Part shown: in pieces, positions 10,101-20,660 of the stretch | Layout of the letters: every line of letters begins with the position of its first letter | How positions within the stretch are numbered: the stretch's first letter is position 1 | Assembly: GCA_038030265.1 (NCBI GenBank) | Contig: CM075942.1 | Coordinates: 45,536,751-45,600,750, forward strand | DNA from: Corythucha ciliata | Taxonomy: Eukaryota > Arthropoda > Insecta > Hemiptera > Tingidae | DNA: 64,000 nt | Reading direction: 5' to 3' | Translations under genes and position numbers: made by a program | The notes under the pieces: model-generated | Databases searched by the model: none | Seen by the model: only the letters and a program-made list of their open reading frames with translations | Told to the model about the DNA's origin: nothing

Positions 10101-13100
10101 AAGGTGGCGATCTACAAATTCAAACACACGATTTTGAAGCTTATTAAATGGGGCAACTTTTGGTAAAATGGGAGATCCATAGACGAAAACAAGAGGGGTG
10201 AAATCATGAATCGTTTAAGGAGCAGATTGTGAGACCAGATAATTGCCGCACGCTTAGATAGGCTACTTTAAATCTTACAGCACATTTTGTCGAATAAAAA
10301 TGGTTGCATCCTGTAGGAAATTTCATGGGCTTTCCGAAAATGTGCTCATAAATGCATTTTGAACAAGGGAAAGGTCCAGAAATCGAACATTTTGAACAAA
10401 AAACACCATAAAATCGGAAAAAACTAAATTGGCCGTATCTCAGTGGGAAATCAGTTTCGACCCACGATTATTTCGTCAAATCGTATTATTTTTAGGTCAG
10501 GAATAAGCCAGAAAAATATTGCCATTAAGTTTTGAAACACCCTGTATATGGTCCTGGGACTTTTCTCATTCGACAGGTTTTTTTGGAGCTGAATACAAAT
10601 ACGAGCGTCTGCCTGACGCGTTTTCTCTCAGGGGCCGATCAAATCCCCCATATTTGGGACATAAAATATTTCCGGTAGAACATAGTCATAATCATAAAAC
10701 AGGTCTGGGCCTCTCTAATTTGCAGACACCCCCCAAAAAAAGCTTGCGGGACGGGTGCTTTAAATGCTCCATTTGAGCCCAAATTAGTTAGGCACGAGTA
10801 CTTCCCATACCATCAGCTCAGACCACAACAAGTTTCATTGCTCAAGCGCCAAAACTGCTGGTACTTTACTTCGAGGCAAACTACTCGAAATCTGCTGACC
10901 ACAAAACAATTTTTTTTTTTTTTTTAACCCTCGAAATTGATTTTGGGAATGAGAAGCCCACCCCCACTTCCTTGAAAAAAAAATTTTTTTTGTAGCAATA
11001 ATATCCGTTGAATTGCTCTTTGACTTATGACCACTCCTACGAATCAGATTTTAGCTTGGGTCAACCCCACGATTTGGTTTTTGGAATTTCGAAGACCGGC
11101 TTTAAAGGTGATTTGAAGGAAGAGAAGAAGGGATTCGAAGGAAATTTGGCTTTGAAGGTGCCAAAACAACGGAATTCCATCCAAAGTTGTTTCTGAATGA
11201 ACGAAAATCCGTGAAATTGGGGTTTGAAGGAGGCAATTTCACATTTTGACTTTGTTGAAATTTGGTTCTAAATGAAGAAAATCCGTGAAATTTGGTTTTA
11301 AAAAACTGTCATTTCAAGAGGGTCATCGTTCCCAGGTGCGGTCTAGTCTGTTGTTTCGACATCAGACCTTCCGACACCGGCGAAGCAAGTCAGGGAAGGG
11401 GCACGACAATAAACAGCTTGGTCAAGGCACTTGGCATAATTCCCGAGTTGATTAAGAACCGGTATACGAATATCCCTATGGTGTCAAGGTCTTGAGGCCA
11501 AGGGTGGGACTGGATTGCGTTATTGTTCATGCGCCCAACATCTTCGAGTTAATTTTAGAAATTCAACAGTTTTTCGCTTTCCATGGCCATGATAGCCAAT
11601 TTTAGTTGGTTAACTGGGTGGGGAGAGGGGTATGTCACCATTTTTAGCTGCCCAGGTGACTTGGATAGATCCCTGAGTTGATAGTGTCAGAGCGAGGCTT
11701 ACAATTACACGGTTTTTGGCCGCTAAGGTGCCTCGTGTTCGGACGTACGAACACAAAGCGAGTGATAACGCCAAATTTTTCTCACTCAGAAAATGCCCTA
11801 GGCTCATTCAAACCTCAATTTGGTAAATTTAAAAAACATATAATTTCGCGGGATTGGATATCTTCCAAAAATCAAAGTTCGTGGATTCAGATCAAACCAA
11901 AGCAAAAATTCGTGATATTGGCTAATCTAAAAGCCAAATTTCGAATTTAGCTCTTCAAAAAACCAATTTGCCGACTTGATCTTTCAAAAAGCTAAATTTC
12001 CGGAGTTTAGACCGCTTTAGGCACAAAATGTGTGGATTTGGCCCGTTGAAACCCTAATATGGAAGATTCCACTTCCTTAACAATCATTTTACCTCATCCC
12101 TCATCACCCCTCATTTTTGGCTCTTTCAGAAAACAAATTTCGCTGCTTCGGGCCTCTGAAAAACAAATTTCACGCGTTCCACTTAAACATGCTGTGCAGA
12201 GATTTTGGCTTAACGTGCTCTAAACAAAGTATAACGGCTGAAATCCTATTTTTGGTTCGTAACATCTCGTTTCTTGGCTGAATTTTGGTTTTTTGAGTTT
12301 CTTGGCTGGCTGCCCCCCCCCTTCTGAAAACCAATTTTTAAGGTTCCTGGAACCCAATTGGAGTCTCGTCAAAAAATCCAACCTCTGAGCTATCATGTCC
12401 AATTTTGACAGCGTTGTGAATTTCTGGGGCTCCGATTGACGCTAAGTTCCTATTTGTCCACCATTTGGGTCTCGTCATGATAATGGCGTGTTTTGGGGCT
12501 GAATTGTCATTTCATGGATTCGTTGCAGACAGTTTAGCGGTAGTTCGTAAGTTCTGTGACTCCCTTACCAAGCAGAGCCATTTTTGTGGTTGGCGCTTTG
12601 CTATGGTTGGGCCCTTTTTTGGTGGTTGGAGCTTAGCTGTTGTCGGAGCTTCACTGGGGTTAGATCTTTACTTTGGTTGATGCTCCACAGTGGTCGGAGC
12701 TTTTTGGGATTGGAGCTTAGCTGTGGTTGGATATTTACTATGATTTGAACTGAACTGTGATTGGAGCTTAGTGGTCAGAGCTGTTGTTATAAATATATTT
12801 AGGCGAGGGGCAAATTGAACTAGAAGAGATGAAAAGAGAAAGAAAATAAATGTTTTTTTTTCTCTCTCTCTCTCTCTCTCTCTTTCCCCCTAATTTCATA
12901 CTTCGTGCCCATACTAAGAGGGCTCCCCCACGCACCGCCAGGAACGCTCACACGTAGCGGCCGCAGCCATATAGTGAATTATGCAATAGCAGGATTGAAA
13001 TATGAATTAGCACTTTTCTCGACTTAAGTCTCGGATTTGGCAGATTACATACCAGCGTTTTTTCTCAATTTTGGCCAGGAATTTGAATCAGAAACCACGA

Positions 13101-16100
13101 ATTGACGCATTCTCTCAATTTTAGCCACGAATGAGCGCTTCTTCTCAATTTTACCTGGGAATATTAGAGTTTTTCAAACCGTTTAGCCGAGCCCGCAGTA
13201 CAGCGAAAAATGAGCGTGGCTTAATTTAAGACGTAGACTTGCCCGCAAGCTTGCTCAGGGAAAAAAACTGCGTCGACGACCCTTTATGAGGGCGTTTTGG
13301 GCTGAGGATGGTTAGAAAGGACCCGAAAATCACCTTCTAAAGCTCTCGGTGGGTTAGGCGAAAATGGCCAAAAATTTAAAATTGGAAGGAATAGCATATC
13401 CCTGGGGGTTTTGAGCCGGGGTACCCTAGAATCCGTTCTCACGCTCATTTTTCGAGTGATAAGGGGGAAACACTGGGTCTGTTATATACGGACGGCTGGA
13501 ATTTCGAAAATGAAAAAAGGGAACAAAAAATATATAAAAAATTCCCGTCGGCCTGGAAAATATTGGTTTTGTTTAAATGAAGCGTTGACTTCTTCCCAAA
13601 TTATTGAGTCCCTCTCGCCAATTATGAGTCCCCCTCCCGCATTACACCACATGCTGGGACAACAGAGTTGCCAGATTCGGCTATGTACATCGCAGTTTGA
13701 GCTTTTTCAAGAGGTATTTCGCGGTTTAAGTCAAGAATAAGCTCTAAAACGCGAGTTAGTTGAGTCACTTTTATCAGTAAAATGCATGAATACTGGGTAA
13801 GTAGCCCAATAATCTTATTCAGTGTTATCCAAATGGTTCAAAAATTCAGATATAGGGCCAGACACTCTCAATTTCTAGTTAAACACCGAATTTCCGGCCT
13901 CGTAATTTGGTGATTTTCCGTAACAGAAGATTTATTCATCGCAAAAATCAACGGACGGGCGTTCGTATTGATTTGTTCGTGGAAAAAATGGACAATCCGC
14001 ACCAGAAACAGGCTATTCAAACTTTCACGAAGCCTCACTATTAAGAAATTACCCACCGGCAGGGTCTCTATTGACGTTTTGGTCTAGCGGGAGGGAAGGT
14101 TGCTTAGCTCCTTAGCTTATCGCAAAAGCAAATTTGTACCGAAAATGAGCGAGCTCATTTTCCCCTTGTTGCTATTTTCCTACAGTTGAGTTTTCTTTTC
14201 TTCATCACCAGGTATTACCTGCTATGTCGAAGCACGAAACGACAAGGACGACGCCAGTGAAGCTGTTAAAGGAGAGCTCCTTAAACTCGGCGCAAAAATA
14301 GAGAAAAATTTCACGCGAAAAGTAAGATGAATAAGTATACAACAAATAAGAAATAGTAAGTTGTGGCCGAAGACAAGGAAGTGATTTTATTTGGGAGGGC
14401 AGGTGTAGACGAGCCTGGCCATTTCTCGAGGCCCTGAAAATCAGTTTTTGACGCGGTGCACACGTATCAAAAGTCACTTTAAAACATCGAAGGTCGCAAA
14501 AAAATCCGATAAATCCGAATTTTTACAATGTTGTTAAAATAGGCATCACTAGTGCAAATCCAATTTCGCAGCTCCGCTTGGACTCAAAATTAAGCAAATT
14601 TTGTCTACTCCAAAAAGTATGATCGTGACTTTTTTCGTAGGATACTCTTTCCCCAAAAGTGCGAATTTTCAGTTCTGACCATCTCGTTTGAGAAATACCG
14701 GCGAAAGAAGTGATCCTATGAAGAAGTCCTCAGAGACGAAGTTTTAGTAAATGTAATCAGCTTCAATTTAAGCTAGAACAATTAGGGCTCCTAAAATTGA
14801 AAACAATAATTTATCTTATTTTCGAGTTTTAAAGATAATTGCTGAACTACTTGAGCTACAGAGCTCCGCTTAGGCTTAAATTTTAGCACTTTTAATCTAT
14901 TTTCATAAGGTAATAGTAAACTATTTCGTGGGATGCATTTTTTGGGAGATTTGAGCCAAAATCCAAGTCCGCAAAACAAGTCCGGAAATATTTAAAGTTT
15001 TTCCAGCACCCTGAAGTTAGCACAAGATTTTCGAAGCTTCAAACTTGGATTTACACTAGTGGTACCTACCCTAATAACATACTAAAAATTCAGATTTACC
15101 GGATTTTTTGCAACGTTTGACTTCTTTTTGTCTAGAATAACTGGCCTATTTCTTGTCATGCCGAAAAATAATCAGCTGTTACACCAAAAATATTGCGTGC
15201 TCAGACGTCTTCGTATCGCTTTAGGTAACTCATATTATATTCAAAGAGGGCCGAATGTCAACGTATCTGAAAGCGAAACAATGGGGAATTCCACTCGTAT
15301 CGGTTCTATGGATTGACGCCTGTAAAAGAGCTCGACATCCGGTGGATCCGACGCAGTACCGGCCTAAGAAAATGGAAAAATACGACAATGTACCTCCGTG
15401 GGCTTTTTTGAAAGTTAGTTCTTTTTTCAAATTTGAATAGAGGGAACTTTGCTATGTCTAATCGCGGTAAATAATCATTCTCAGAAAAGAAGATTCGGAG
15501 GTCTTATAAAATTAATAAGAGGGGGAAAGAACGACCTACGAGATGAAAGGGCCGATTCATTGGTATGAAAGTGTTGTTTCTTGTTAATTGTAAGCGAGCT
15601 TCAATTGAAATTGTTTTCAGATTGAACAAAGATCCCAAGACGTATCAACTCCGCTTCTTAAACTAAGAAGGTACTAGAAATGAATGATTTTATTGAGGAA
15701 ATTAGGTTCAATATACCATTTTTTGCAGGGGTGATGATAAAGCTATTTCGGACACTAAACACAGACGAAGGGCTTTGCCCGGAACCAAAGGAGTATTTTC
15801 CAAAAAGAAACTCGATTTTGATTCGCAAGAGCAATTGAAACTAGATAAAAACGTCAATTCGGATAAATTAAGACGTTCGGCACCGGCTGAATTGCAGAAT
15901 GAAGTGAACTGTAGTACCGAAGATGAAACTGCTTCAACTTCAACCGAAGACAGTCAAACGCTTCGAGTCAAAGAACTCACCGGTGGGCTGAGCCAAGCCC
16001 GTGGGGGTCGACGGAAAGTTCGCCGCCTGCTCCATCCCGCGTCTCAAGCTTTAAATTTCGATTCAGAGGATACGCCTCGAACGAGTGACGACGAGTCTTC

Positions 16101-17410
16101 CAGGTGCGTGAGTCCACCGCAATTCCCGTCGGCGTCGGCTGACACTGCTGCTGTGCAGTTGAAAAAGCGAAGAAGAAGAGGTAGCGAATCTAGTCGTAGA
16201 GAATCGTTGATGCCTCTGTCACATATGACCGATTGTCGTGATCCGGAGTTGAATAAAAAGAAATCGCCCCCCTGTTTGGTGATTTCCGGCTTTACCCCGG
16301 AGTAACTATTTTTCCTCCGTTCTTATTAATTTTCCGACAGTCGCTTATTGTTGGTGGTGCTTTTTCTTTCAGTGAAAAAAGTACTTTTCTGGAAATTATC
16401 AACAGTCTGGGGAAATTCGAGTACGACAAAAACGTGACAAAAAGAACAACTCATTTAGTAACTTGTTGTCCTGTTAAACGAACCGTCAACGTTGTGAAGG
16501 CTTTATCCCGTGGCTGTTGGATTCTCAGCGTTGACTGGGTACAGTACAGCCCCGTACATTGTTAGTGCAATGTAATTCAATTTCAAATTATGTACCATTT
16601 TTCTCAGATTCACCGTTCTAAGCAGTGTGGGAAATGGATGCCCGAAGAATCCTTTGAACTCACGTCTTTTTCCCCGGCAGTTAAGGTACTAATAAATTTT
16701 AAATCATATTGCGTCTTTTTTTTGCATGCTCACCATACTTGGGCTTTCAGTAAAGCACGTCGATTTCTTTTACAGATGCTTGGCTAGAAAATCGAATTTT
16801 TTGTTGTATATTTTGTTATTTTCAACGTTTTTGATGGTTTTATGTTGATCTCTTTATTCTGTAGCTTAATTTCAGTATTTGGGTATTAAACCCAGTCCTT
16901 ATATATTTATTTCCTCTCCTTTTAACCCGCTTGAACATTTTCCTTCGTGGGAAGAACTCATTTGTTCGGATTTTCTGCACAAGTCCTCGTAAGTCTCTCA
17001 AACCTTATAGCCTTCTGCACTTCATTTTTCCTTCTCATTTTACTTTATCCAGCTACAAGCATTTTTAGCGGACAATGCGTTATTATTTAATTAAAAATTG
17101 TGCCTTCTCTGTTTTTTTTTCTCAGAAAAACCGTCTGGAAAGGCAAGCCTTTGGTAGAATCACGCTTGATTTATTTTCCAAGTGCGGGCGCATTTATGTT
17201 TCGCGTAAAACGCAACCGTCTCAATCCGATCTGACTGAACTACTTCGCCTTGGGCGAGCGTGCCTAACTCGAGTCATCGGCCGCGCCGATCTTGTTGTCG
17301 ACGGTTCGAATTCTTCGCGTGCCGTCGATATTCGGACAGTAAAAGAGACTTGGGTATTAGACTGTATCACACAGGGTAAAACTTTGGATCCGAGTGATTA
17401 TTTAACTTGA
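7152..17410 (+). CDS. MCPH1: Microcephalin (MCPH1) orthologue, three BRCT domains, eight exons
   Basis: Exons, joined by consistent phases: 7152-7752, 14212-14321, 15225-15413, 15621-15670, 15729-16301, 16373-16538, 16608-16685, 17126-17410; 683 aa. All introns are GT-AG. BRCT1 (about residues 203-300) has VTHIIFKEG and VSVLWIDACK. BRCT2 (about 499-590) has THLVTC, GCWILSVDW and PEESFEL. BRCT3 (about 605-682) has VKETWVLDCITQ and ends shortly before the stop. The BRCT1-linker-BRCT2-BRCT3 order is diagnostic of microcephalin, a nuclear and centrosomal protein that restrains condensin II and mitotic entry; its C-terminal BRCT pair reads phosphorylated H2A variants at DNA breaks (family knowledge). 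Odd points: about 200 residues precede BRCT1, with 11 S/T-P sites and a basic MASTSKKKK start. A possible exon at 16877-16990 breaks frame and was left out. The start is the first ATG of the open frame. Confidence 0.92.
8097..8584 (+). repeat. Left terminal inverted repeat of mariner element
   Basis: Pairs with 10057-10544 along its whole 488 bp. Classical mariner inverted repeats are about 30 bp, so this is unusually long. Confidence 0.9.
8684..9833 (-). pseudogene. Mariner transposase, DD41D type, frame broken near N-terminus
   Basis: The catalytic part is a 291-codon open frame (8684-9559, open up to 9631 without an ATG). It holds the first aspartate in FTDEAGF, the second in FMHDGAAPHF and the third in SPDLTPMDF. 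Exactly 41 residues separate the second and third aspartates, the DD41D spacing of rosa-like mariners. The N-terminal helix-turn-helix part starts at ATG 9833 (MVNYSFEEQAD) in another frame and meets a stop at about 9654. No splice-site pair I tried restores the frame, so at least one indel has probably killed the gene. A helix-turn-helix linker GRPRRVRTA is visible at the junction with the catalytic part. The enzyme would cut and paste the element at TA sites. Confidence 0.85.
10057..10544 (-). repeat. Right terminal inverted repeat of mariner element
   Basis: Reverse complement of 8097-8584; the outer end reads AAACACCCTG followed by TA. The inner boundary is at GTATGCATGAC. Confidence 0.9.
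10549..10700 (+). repeat. Single degraded subunit of the foldback-like family
   Basis: Words such as GAGCTGAATACAAATACGA, GTCTGCCTG and GGTAGAACATAGTC, in the same order, match the 138-bp units at 37667-38225. It abuts the right end of the mariner element, so the mariner may have inserted at the edge of this older copy. Confidence 0.6.
11040..11310. repeat. Degenerate periodic repeat, family B
   Basis: Repeated GAAATTTGG / TTTGAAGG / AAATCCGTGAAATT words at about 30-40 bp spacing. Lies inside MCPH1 intron 1. The ORF at 11008-11196 is a read-through of these repeats. Confidence 0.5.
11780..12400. repeat. Degenerate 31-bp periodic repeat, family B, long tract
   Basis: Successive copies of CTTTCAAAAA-CCAAATTTC-CGCGG-like units are seen from about 11830 through 12370, much diverged, inside MCPH1 intron 1. 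Confidence 0.55.
12530..12795 (+). repeat. Degenerate short tandem repeat, unit near TGGTTGGAGCTTAGCTG
   Basis: About a dozen imperfect copies of a 17-20 bp unit (GGTTGGAGCTT, GTCGGAGCTT, GATTGGAGCTTAG). It differs in unit length and sequence from families A to C. It yields a spurious ORF at 12465-12680. Confidence 0.65.
12857..12887 (+). repeat. Pyrimidine tract with (TC)n microsatellite
   Basis: A T run followed by about 12 TC units and then TTTCCCCC, inside MCPH1 intron 1. Confidence 0.9.
13020..13160. repeat. Degenerate 30-bp periodic repeat, family A
   Basis: Three to four units of TTCTCAATTTTAGCC-ACGAATGAGCGC. The remainder of intron 1 (13160-14211) shows no gene; the ORF at 13411-13740 has no domain. 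Confidence 0.65.
14470..15125. mobile_element. Inverted-repeat element filling MCPH1 intron 2
   Basis: The ends pair over about 70-80 bp: GCAAAAAAATCCGATAAATC...CACTAGTGCAAATCCAA on the left and its diverged complement at about 15045-15117. Inside is a diverged direct duplication, each half starting with the word AGCTCCGCTT (at about 14570 and 14860). About 650 bp, without coding capacity; probably a non-autonomous DNA transposon. Confidence 0.7.
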
Positions 17411-17469
17411 GTACTTAATTTATTTATCATTATTTGAATATTTATATTTTATTTTAACAAAAAAGAGAA

Positions 17470-17475
17470 AATAAA
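17470..17475 (+). terminator. Polyadenylation signal AATAAA of MCPH1
   Basis: Canonical AATAAA 60 bp after the TGA stop at 17408-17410, followed within 60 bp by TG-rich sequence. Confidence 0.75.
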
Positions 17476-19080
17476 GCACCATAGCTGTGCTATAGGTGAT
17501 TACGAGTTAAGCAATTCATTCAAGTTTGCATATTAACAGCAATTTATTAGTTTTAACTGATAACATACGCACAGTTAAATGGAGTGTGATGTGCGTCGGA
17601 GGTCTGTGATTGATAGAAAAAGCCGGGCCCATTGAGTTTGTCCTAGATTCCCCAACAGTGCACGTATCCTCATGTTTTACTCGTACAAGGAGGCGAACGT
17701 GAAAAATTTGGTTTTTGGAAGAACCGAAACTCTCGAAATTGCTTGTTTGAGAGCCACAGTTTCGCATTATAAAGATAAGTTTATCCGAGGACCAGCTACT
17801 TTTCGAGATTTATTTGCACTCCAGTGCTCTTGCTTCCAGTCGCTAAAATTGAGAAAATGGGCTGATTCACCGAAATTCCAGGCCAAAACCGCTATTTCGC
17901 GGTTTATAGACATTATGGCTAACATTAAGAGAGAAAAAGAAGGCTCTTACGCTGTTATTTGGGGAAGTCCATGGCTAAAATTGCGAAAAATGACTAATTT
18001 ATGGCTAAAATGAAGACAAGAAGAAGCTCTTATCCACGGCTAGAATTGAGAAAACGTCAGTTTGCGGTTTCTGGAAGCTGAAATTGAGAATAAGAGATAA
18101 TAATCTGTCAATGGGGAAAATGAATGAAAAATCACGAGTACGTGGCTATATTAATTGAGGCAGAGCGCTAACTTATGGCTAAAAGTGTAAAAACCACTGA
18201 TTTGCGGCTAAATTCGATGAAAAACAATCATTCTCGGCTAAAATTGGGAAGAACAGCCAGTCGGTGGTCCATTGATTCTGTCGGTCAATTTATGAGGGAA
18301 ACATTACATGAGGAAGTTTTGATAGCTCTTTTTTCGGACCTCTTTCAGGATGTACAGTCAGTTTCGCAGTGGTGGATCATGGGAGGGGCCATGGCCCCTT
18401 GTTCTTTGTCACCCCCTCATTTTTTAAGGTGCTGGTTTTAGACAGACGTGATTTATAAGTCTTCCGAACTATGCTCAACCGAGAAATTCAGTCGGTTCCA
18501 CCCTCACACGCAATACCTGAATGGCAGCCAGTGTGCCTTGAACTGTTCATAAATGAATGTTTCGCGTCACGCTCGTTATTATCAGCCGATTTTCTCGACT
18601 CCTGGGTCACTAGTACGAGCGCTCTGTAAACTAAAATCAAAAATCTCGAAAGTGTGGTTGCCACGGCGTCTAAAACAGCGTCCATAAATCCCACCTATGG
18701 TATTTTATTCGGGGCCTTTCGTACTAAGGCTCTTGAGCTGCCCAGCAAGGTCCATGTGCATCGGGACTCTTCCTTGGACTTCAGAGCGGGAAAATTCGTG
18801 TGGCCCCTGAAAAATTTCGAGTTCGTGGTTACAAACCGTGACATCACACGAAGAACCGGGGCCGTCTTTACTGATTTTGGAGCCCCGGATAGCATTGGGT
18901 TGGGCCCCCTCTGTGGTATTGGGTCGTGGTCCACTTCCTGGACACGCCTTTTTTCATTTTTAGCCTTGAACCATGGGTGTAGCTAGAGGGAGCAGGGGTG
19001 GGCAATTGCCGTCCACTAGACCCGAAATCGAAGCTGTCAGCTGCCCACCCCTAGATAATGCCATCAAAAAGTGCAAATCA
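17476..19080. other. Intergenic; family A repeats at about 17850-18260, otherwise nothing
   Basis: Units of CTAAAATTGAGAAAA and AATTCGCGGCT-like words occur at about 17845-18260, with the best periodicity after 17940. Around 18355-18430 and 18975-19050 are GGGGCCATGGCCCC-type GC-rich blocks next to CAGTGGTGGATC-like words, which look like ends of unidentified transposons. The ORFs here lack domains. Confidence 0.5.
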
Positions 19081-19510
19081 TACAGGGTCAGCATCCGATT
19101 TCGTGGGGTTCTCTAATTCAAAACATTTTTCAAAATAATTTCTCGACAAAAAAATATTTTGTGAGTCTGGTTCACCAAGGAAACAATTTCTCGGATCTCT
19201 CTCTCTAATATCTCGGATTTCACTCGCTGAAATTCCAAAGTTTCGTGAATTGTTTTATGACCCCCCCCCCCCATTTCAAGGAGCTGCCTCATTCAAGTCC
19301 ATAATTACGCGGTATTTTGTGTGCATTGGCTCACTTAAATTCTAATTTCGTGGGTTTTGGGTTTGCTAAAAACCCTACATCGGGGGTTTGGCTCCTTGAA
19401 ATGATCCATTTCACAGAAAAATATCAATTTTTATAAATGCTAAAGCCCGTAAAAAGCCAAAGCTTCGTAGAAAAACTCCATTTTGTGCGAGCCCCTTCAG
19501 TACCAGACAT
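19080..19510. repeat. Degenerate 31-bp periodic repeat, family B
   Basis: Repeated CACTTAAATTCTAATTTCGTGGGTTTTGG-like units with a C12 run at about 19261. Confidence 0.6.
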
Positions 19511-20240
19511 TATGCGACGTTCTCAGAAAAGCGTCCCTTTCCAAAGACCACGAGCTGGTCTACGCGCTTGTTGAAGACCATAACTTGACAGTTTACGGAC
19601 CTGCAAGTTCCTGACAAGGAGTAATTTGTCACTTTCTGGGGGAAAACTTGTCATTTATTGTACGGAAACTCGGGAATAGAATATGCAACAACGACCAGAT
19701 GTTCCGCAGAGATGTTAGATTTTGACGGTTAACGACCATTTATCTGTACGGTACGGCGCGGCGTGTGCAATAAAGTGTTCGAAAACGGTGGCATCACAAA
19801 CCCCTTTAACGGCTCGCATGATCGGCAATTCGTTTCGATTTTCGGATTCCCCCTTGTCGAGAAACCTCAAAATGCTCGGTTTTGTTCATTTCTGCCACAC
19901 ATTGCCCACGGGTTAAACCAGTCGAATTTGAGGCTGAATTTTTCAAAGTGTTTCGATTTGAGCTGGACATGGTTTATGACTTCCTTGGACGCTGTTTAAT
20001 TGCCCTTGGACGCCCCTAAGTGGTCAGAATATGTGGTGAGGGGAGGTTGAACGCCATGCCTTCCCCTCCGCCACACAGTTAGTTCACATCAAATAGTTGT
20101 TCAATGCTGTTGTTTTTTTTTCACTTTTCCGTTTGGGTTTCCTTAATTTTGTTCTTAATCCAATGTTTGAATTTGAAGTTTGCAAGCTAATTTGCCACTT
20201 AAACTGTGATGTGGGGTAGTGTTGGTAGGGGTGGCTGGGG
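19510..20240. other. Intergenic, nothing recognised
   Basis: No long ORF with a domain, no clear repeat structure. Confidence 0.45.
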
Positions 20241-20660
20241 GTTCATGGCTTGCTAAAAATCTAATTTCACGGGTTGTTACTGAAAACCATTTTTGCGGGT
20301 CTGGCTCACTTGATGATGTACCAAACGGATTTTTGTTGCTGAAAACTTAATTTTGCGTGGTTATTTCCTCGTTGAAGAAACCAATCACGCGGATTTTGAA
20401 CGCTATTCAAACTTTTTCGCGATTCTGACTCACTAAAACGCTAATTTCGCTGGTTTTGCTCGCTGACGAACCATTTTGGCGGGGTTTGGCTTCCATAAAG
20501 CCTAATTTTGTTGGTTTTGGCTTGCTAAAAACACAATATCGCTAGGTTGCCTCATTGAAATAATCCGTTTCACAGACTTGGTTCGATAAAAAACTATCTT
20601 TTAATTTTGGTTCGGGAACAATCATAATTTCTTGAGTTCGGCTTCAATCTCACTGGGTTT
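20240..20660. repeat. Degenerate 31-bp periodic repeat, family B
   Basis: Clear succession of CTAATTTCGC-GGGTTTTGGCT-TGCTAAAAA units, for example at about 20430-20560. Confidence 0.65.

Larger units (their letters stand above)
8097..10544 (-). mobile_element. Mariner-type transposon, 488-bp terminal inverted repeats, in MCPH1 intron 1
   Basis: The element starts CAGGGTGTTTC and ends with its complement, flanked by TA on both sides (8095-8096, 10545-10546), the Tc1/mariner target duplication. Total length is 2448 bp. The arms 8097-8584 and 10057-10544 are the same length and almost identical; I noted two substitutions in a 58-base sample. The transposase lies on the minus strand. Very similar long arms suggest a fairly recent insertion or conversion between arms. 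Confidence 0.92.

Noticed and set aside
16877..16990. Possible MCPH1 exon with acceptor TTTCAG and donor GTAAGT
   Set aside because: It leaves phase 2 while the next exon (17126) needs phase 0; direct joining of 16685 to 17126 keeps the frame and the BRCT alignment.
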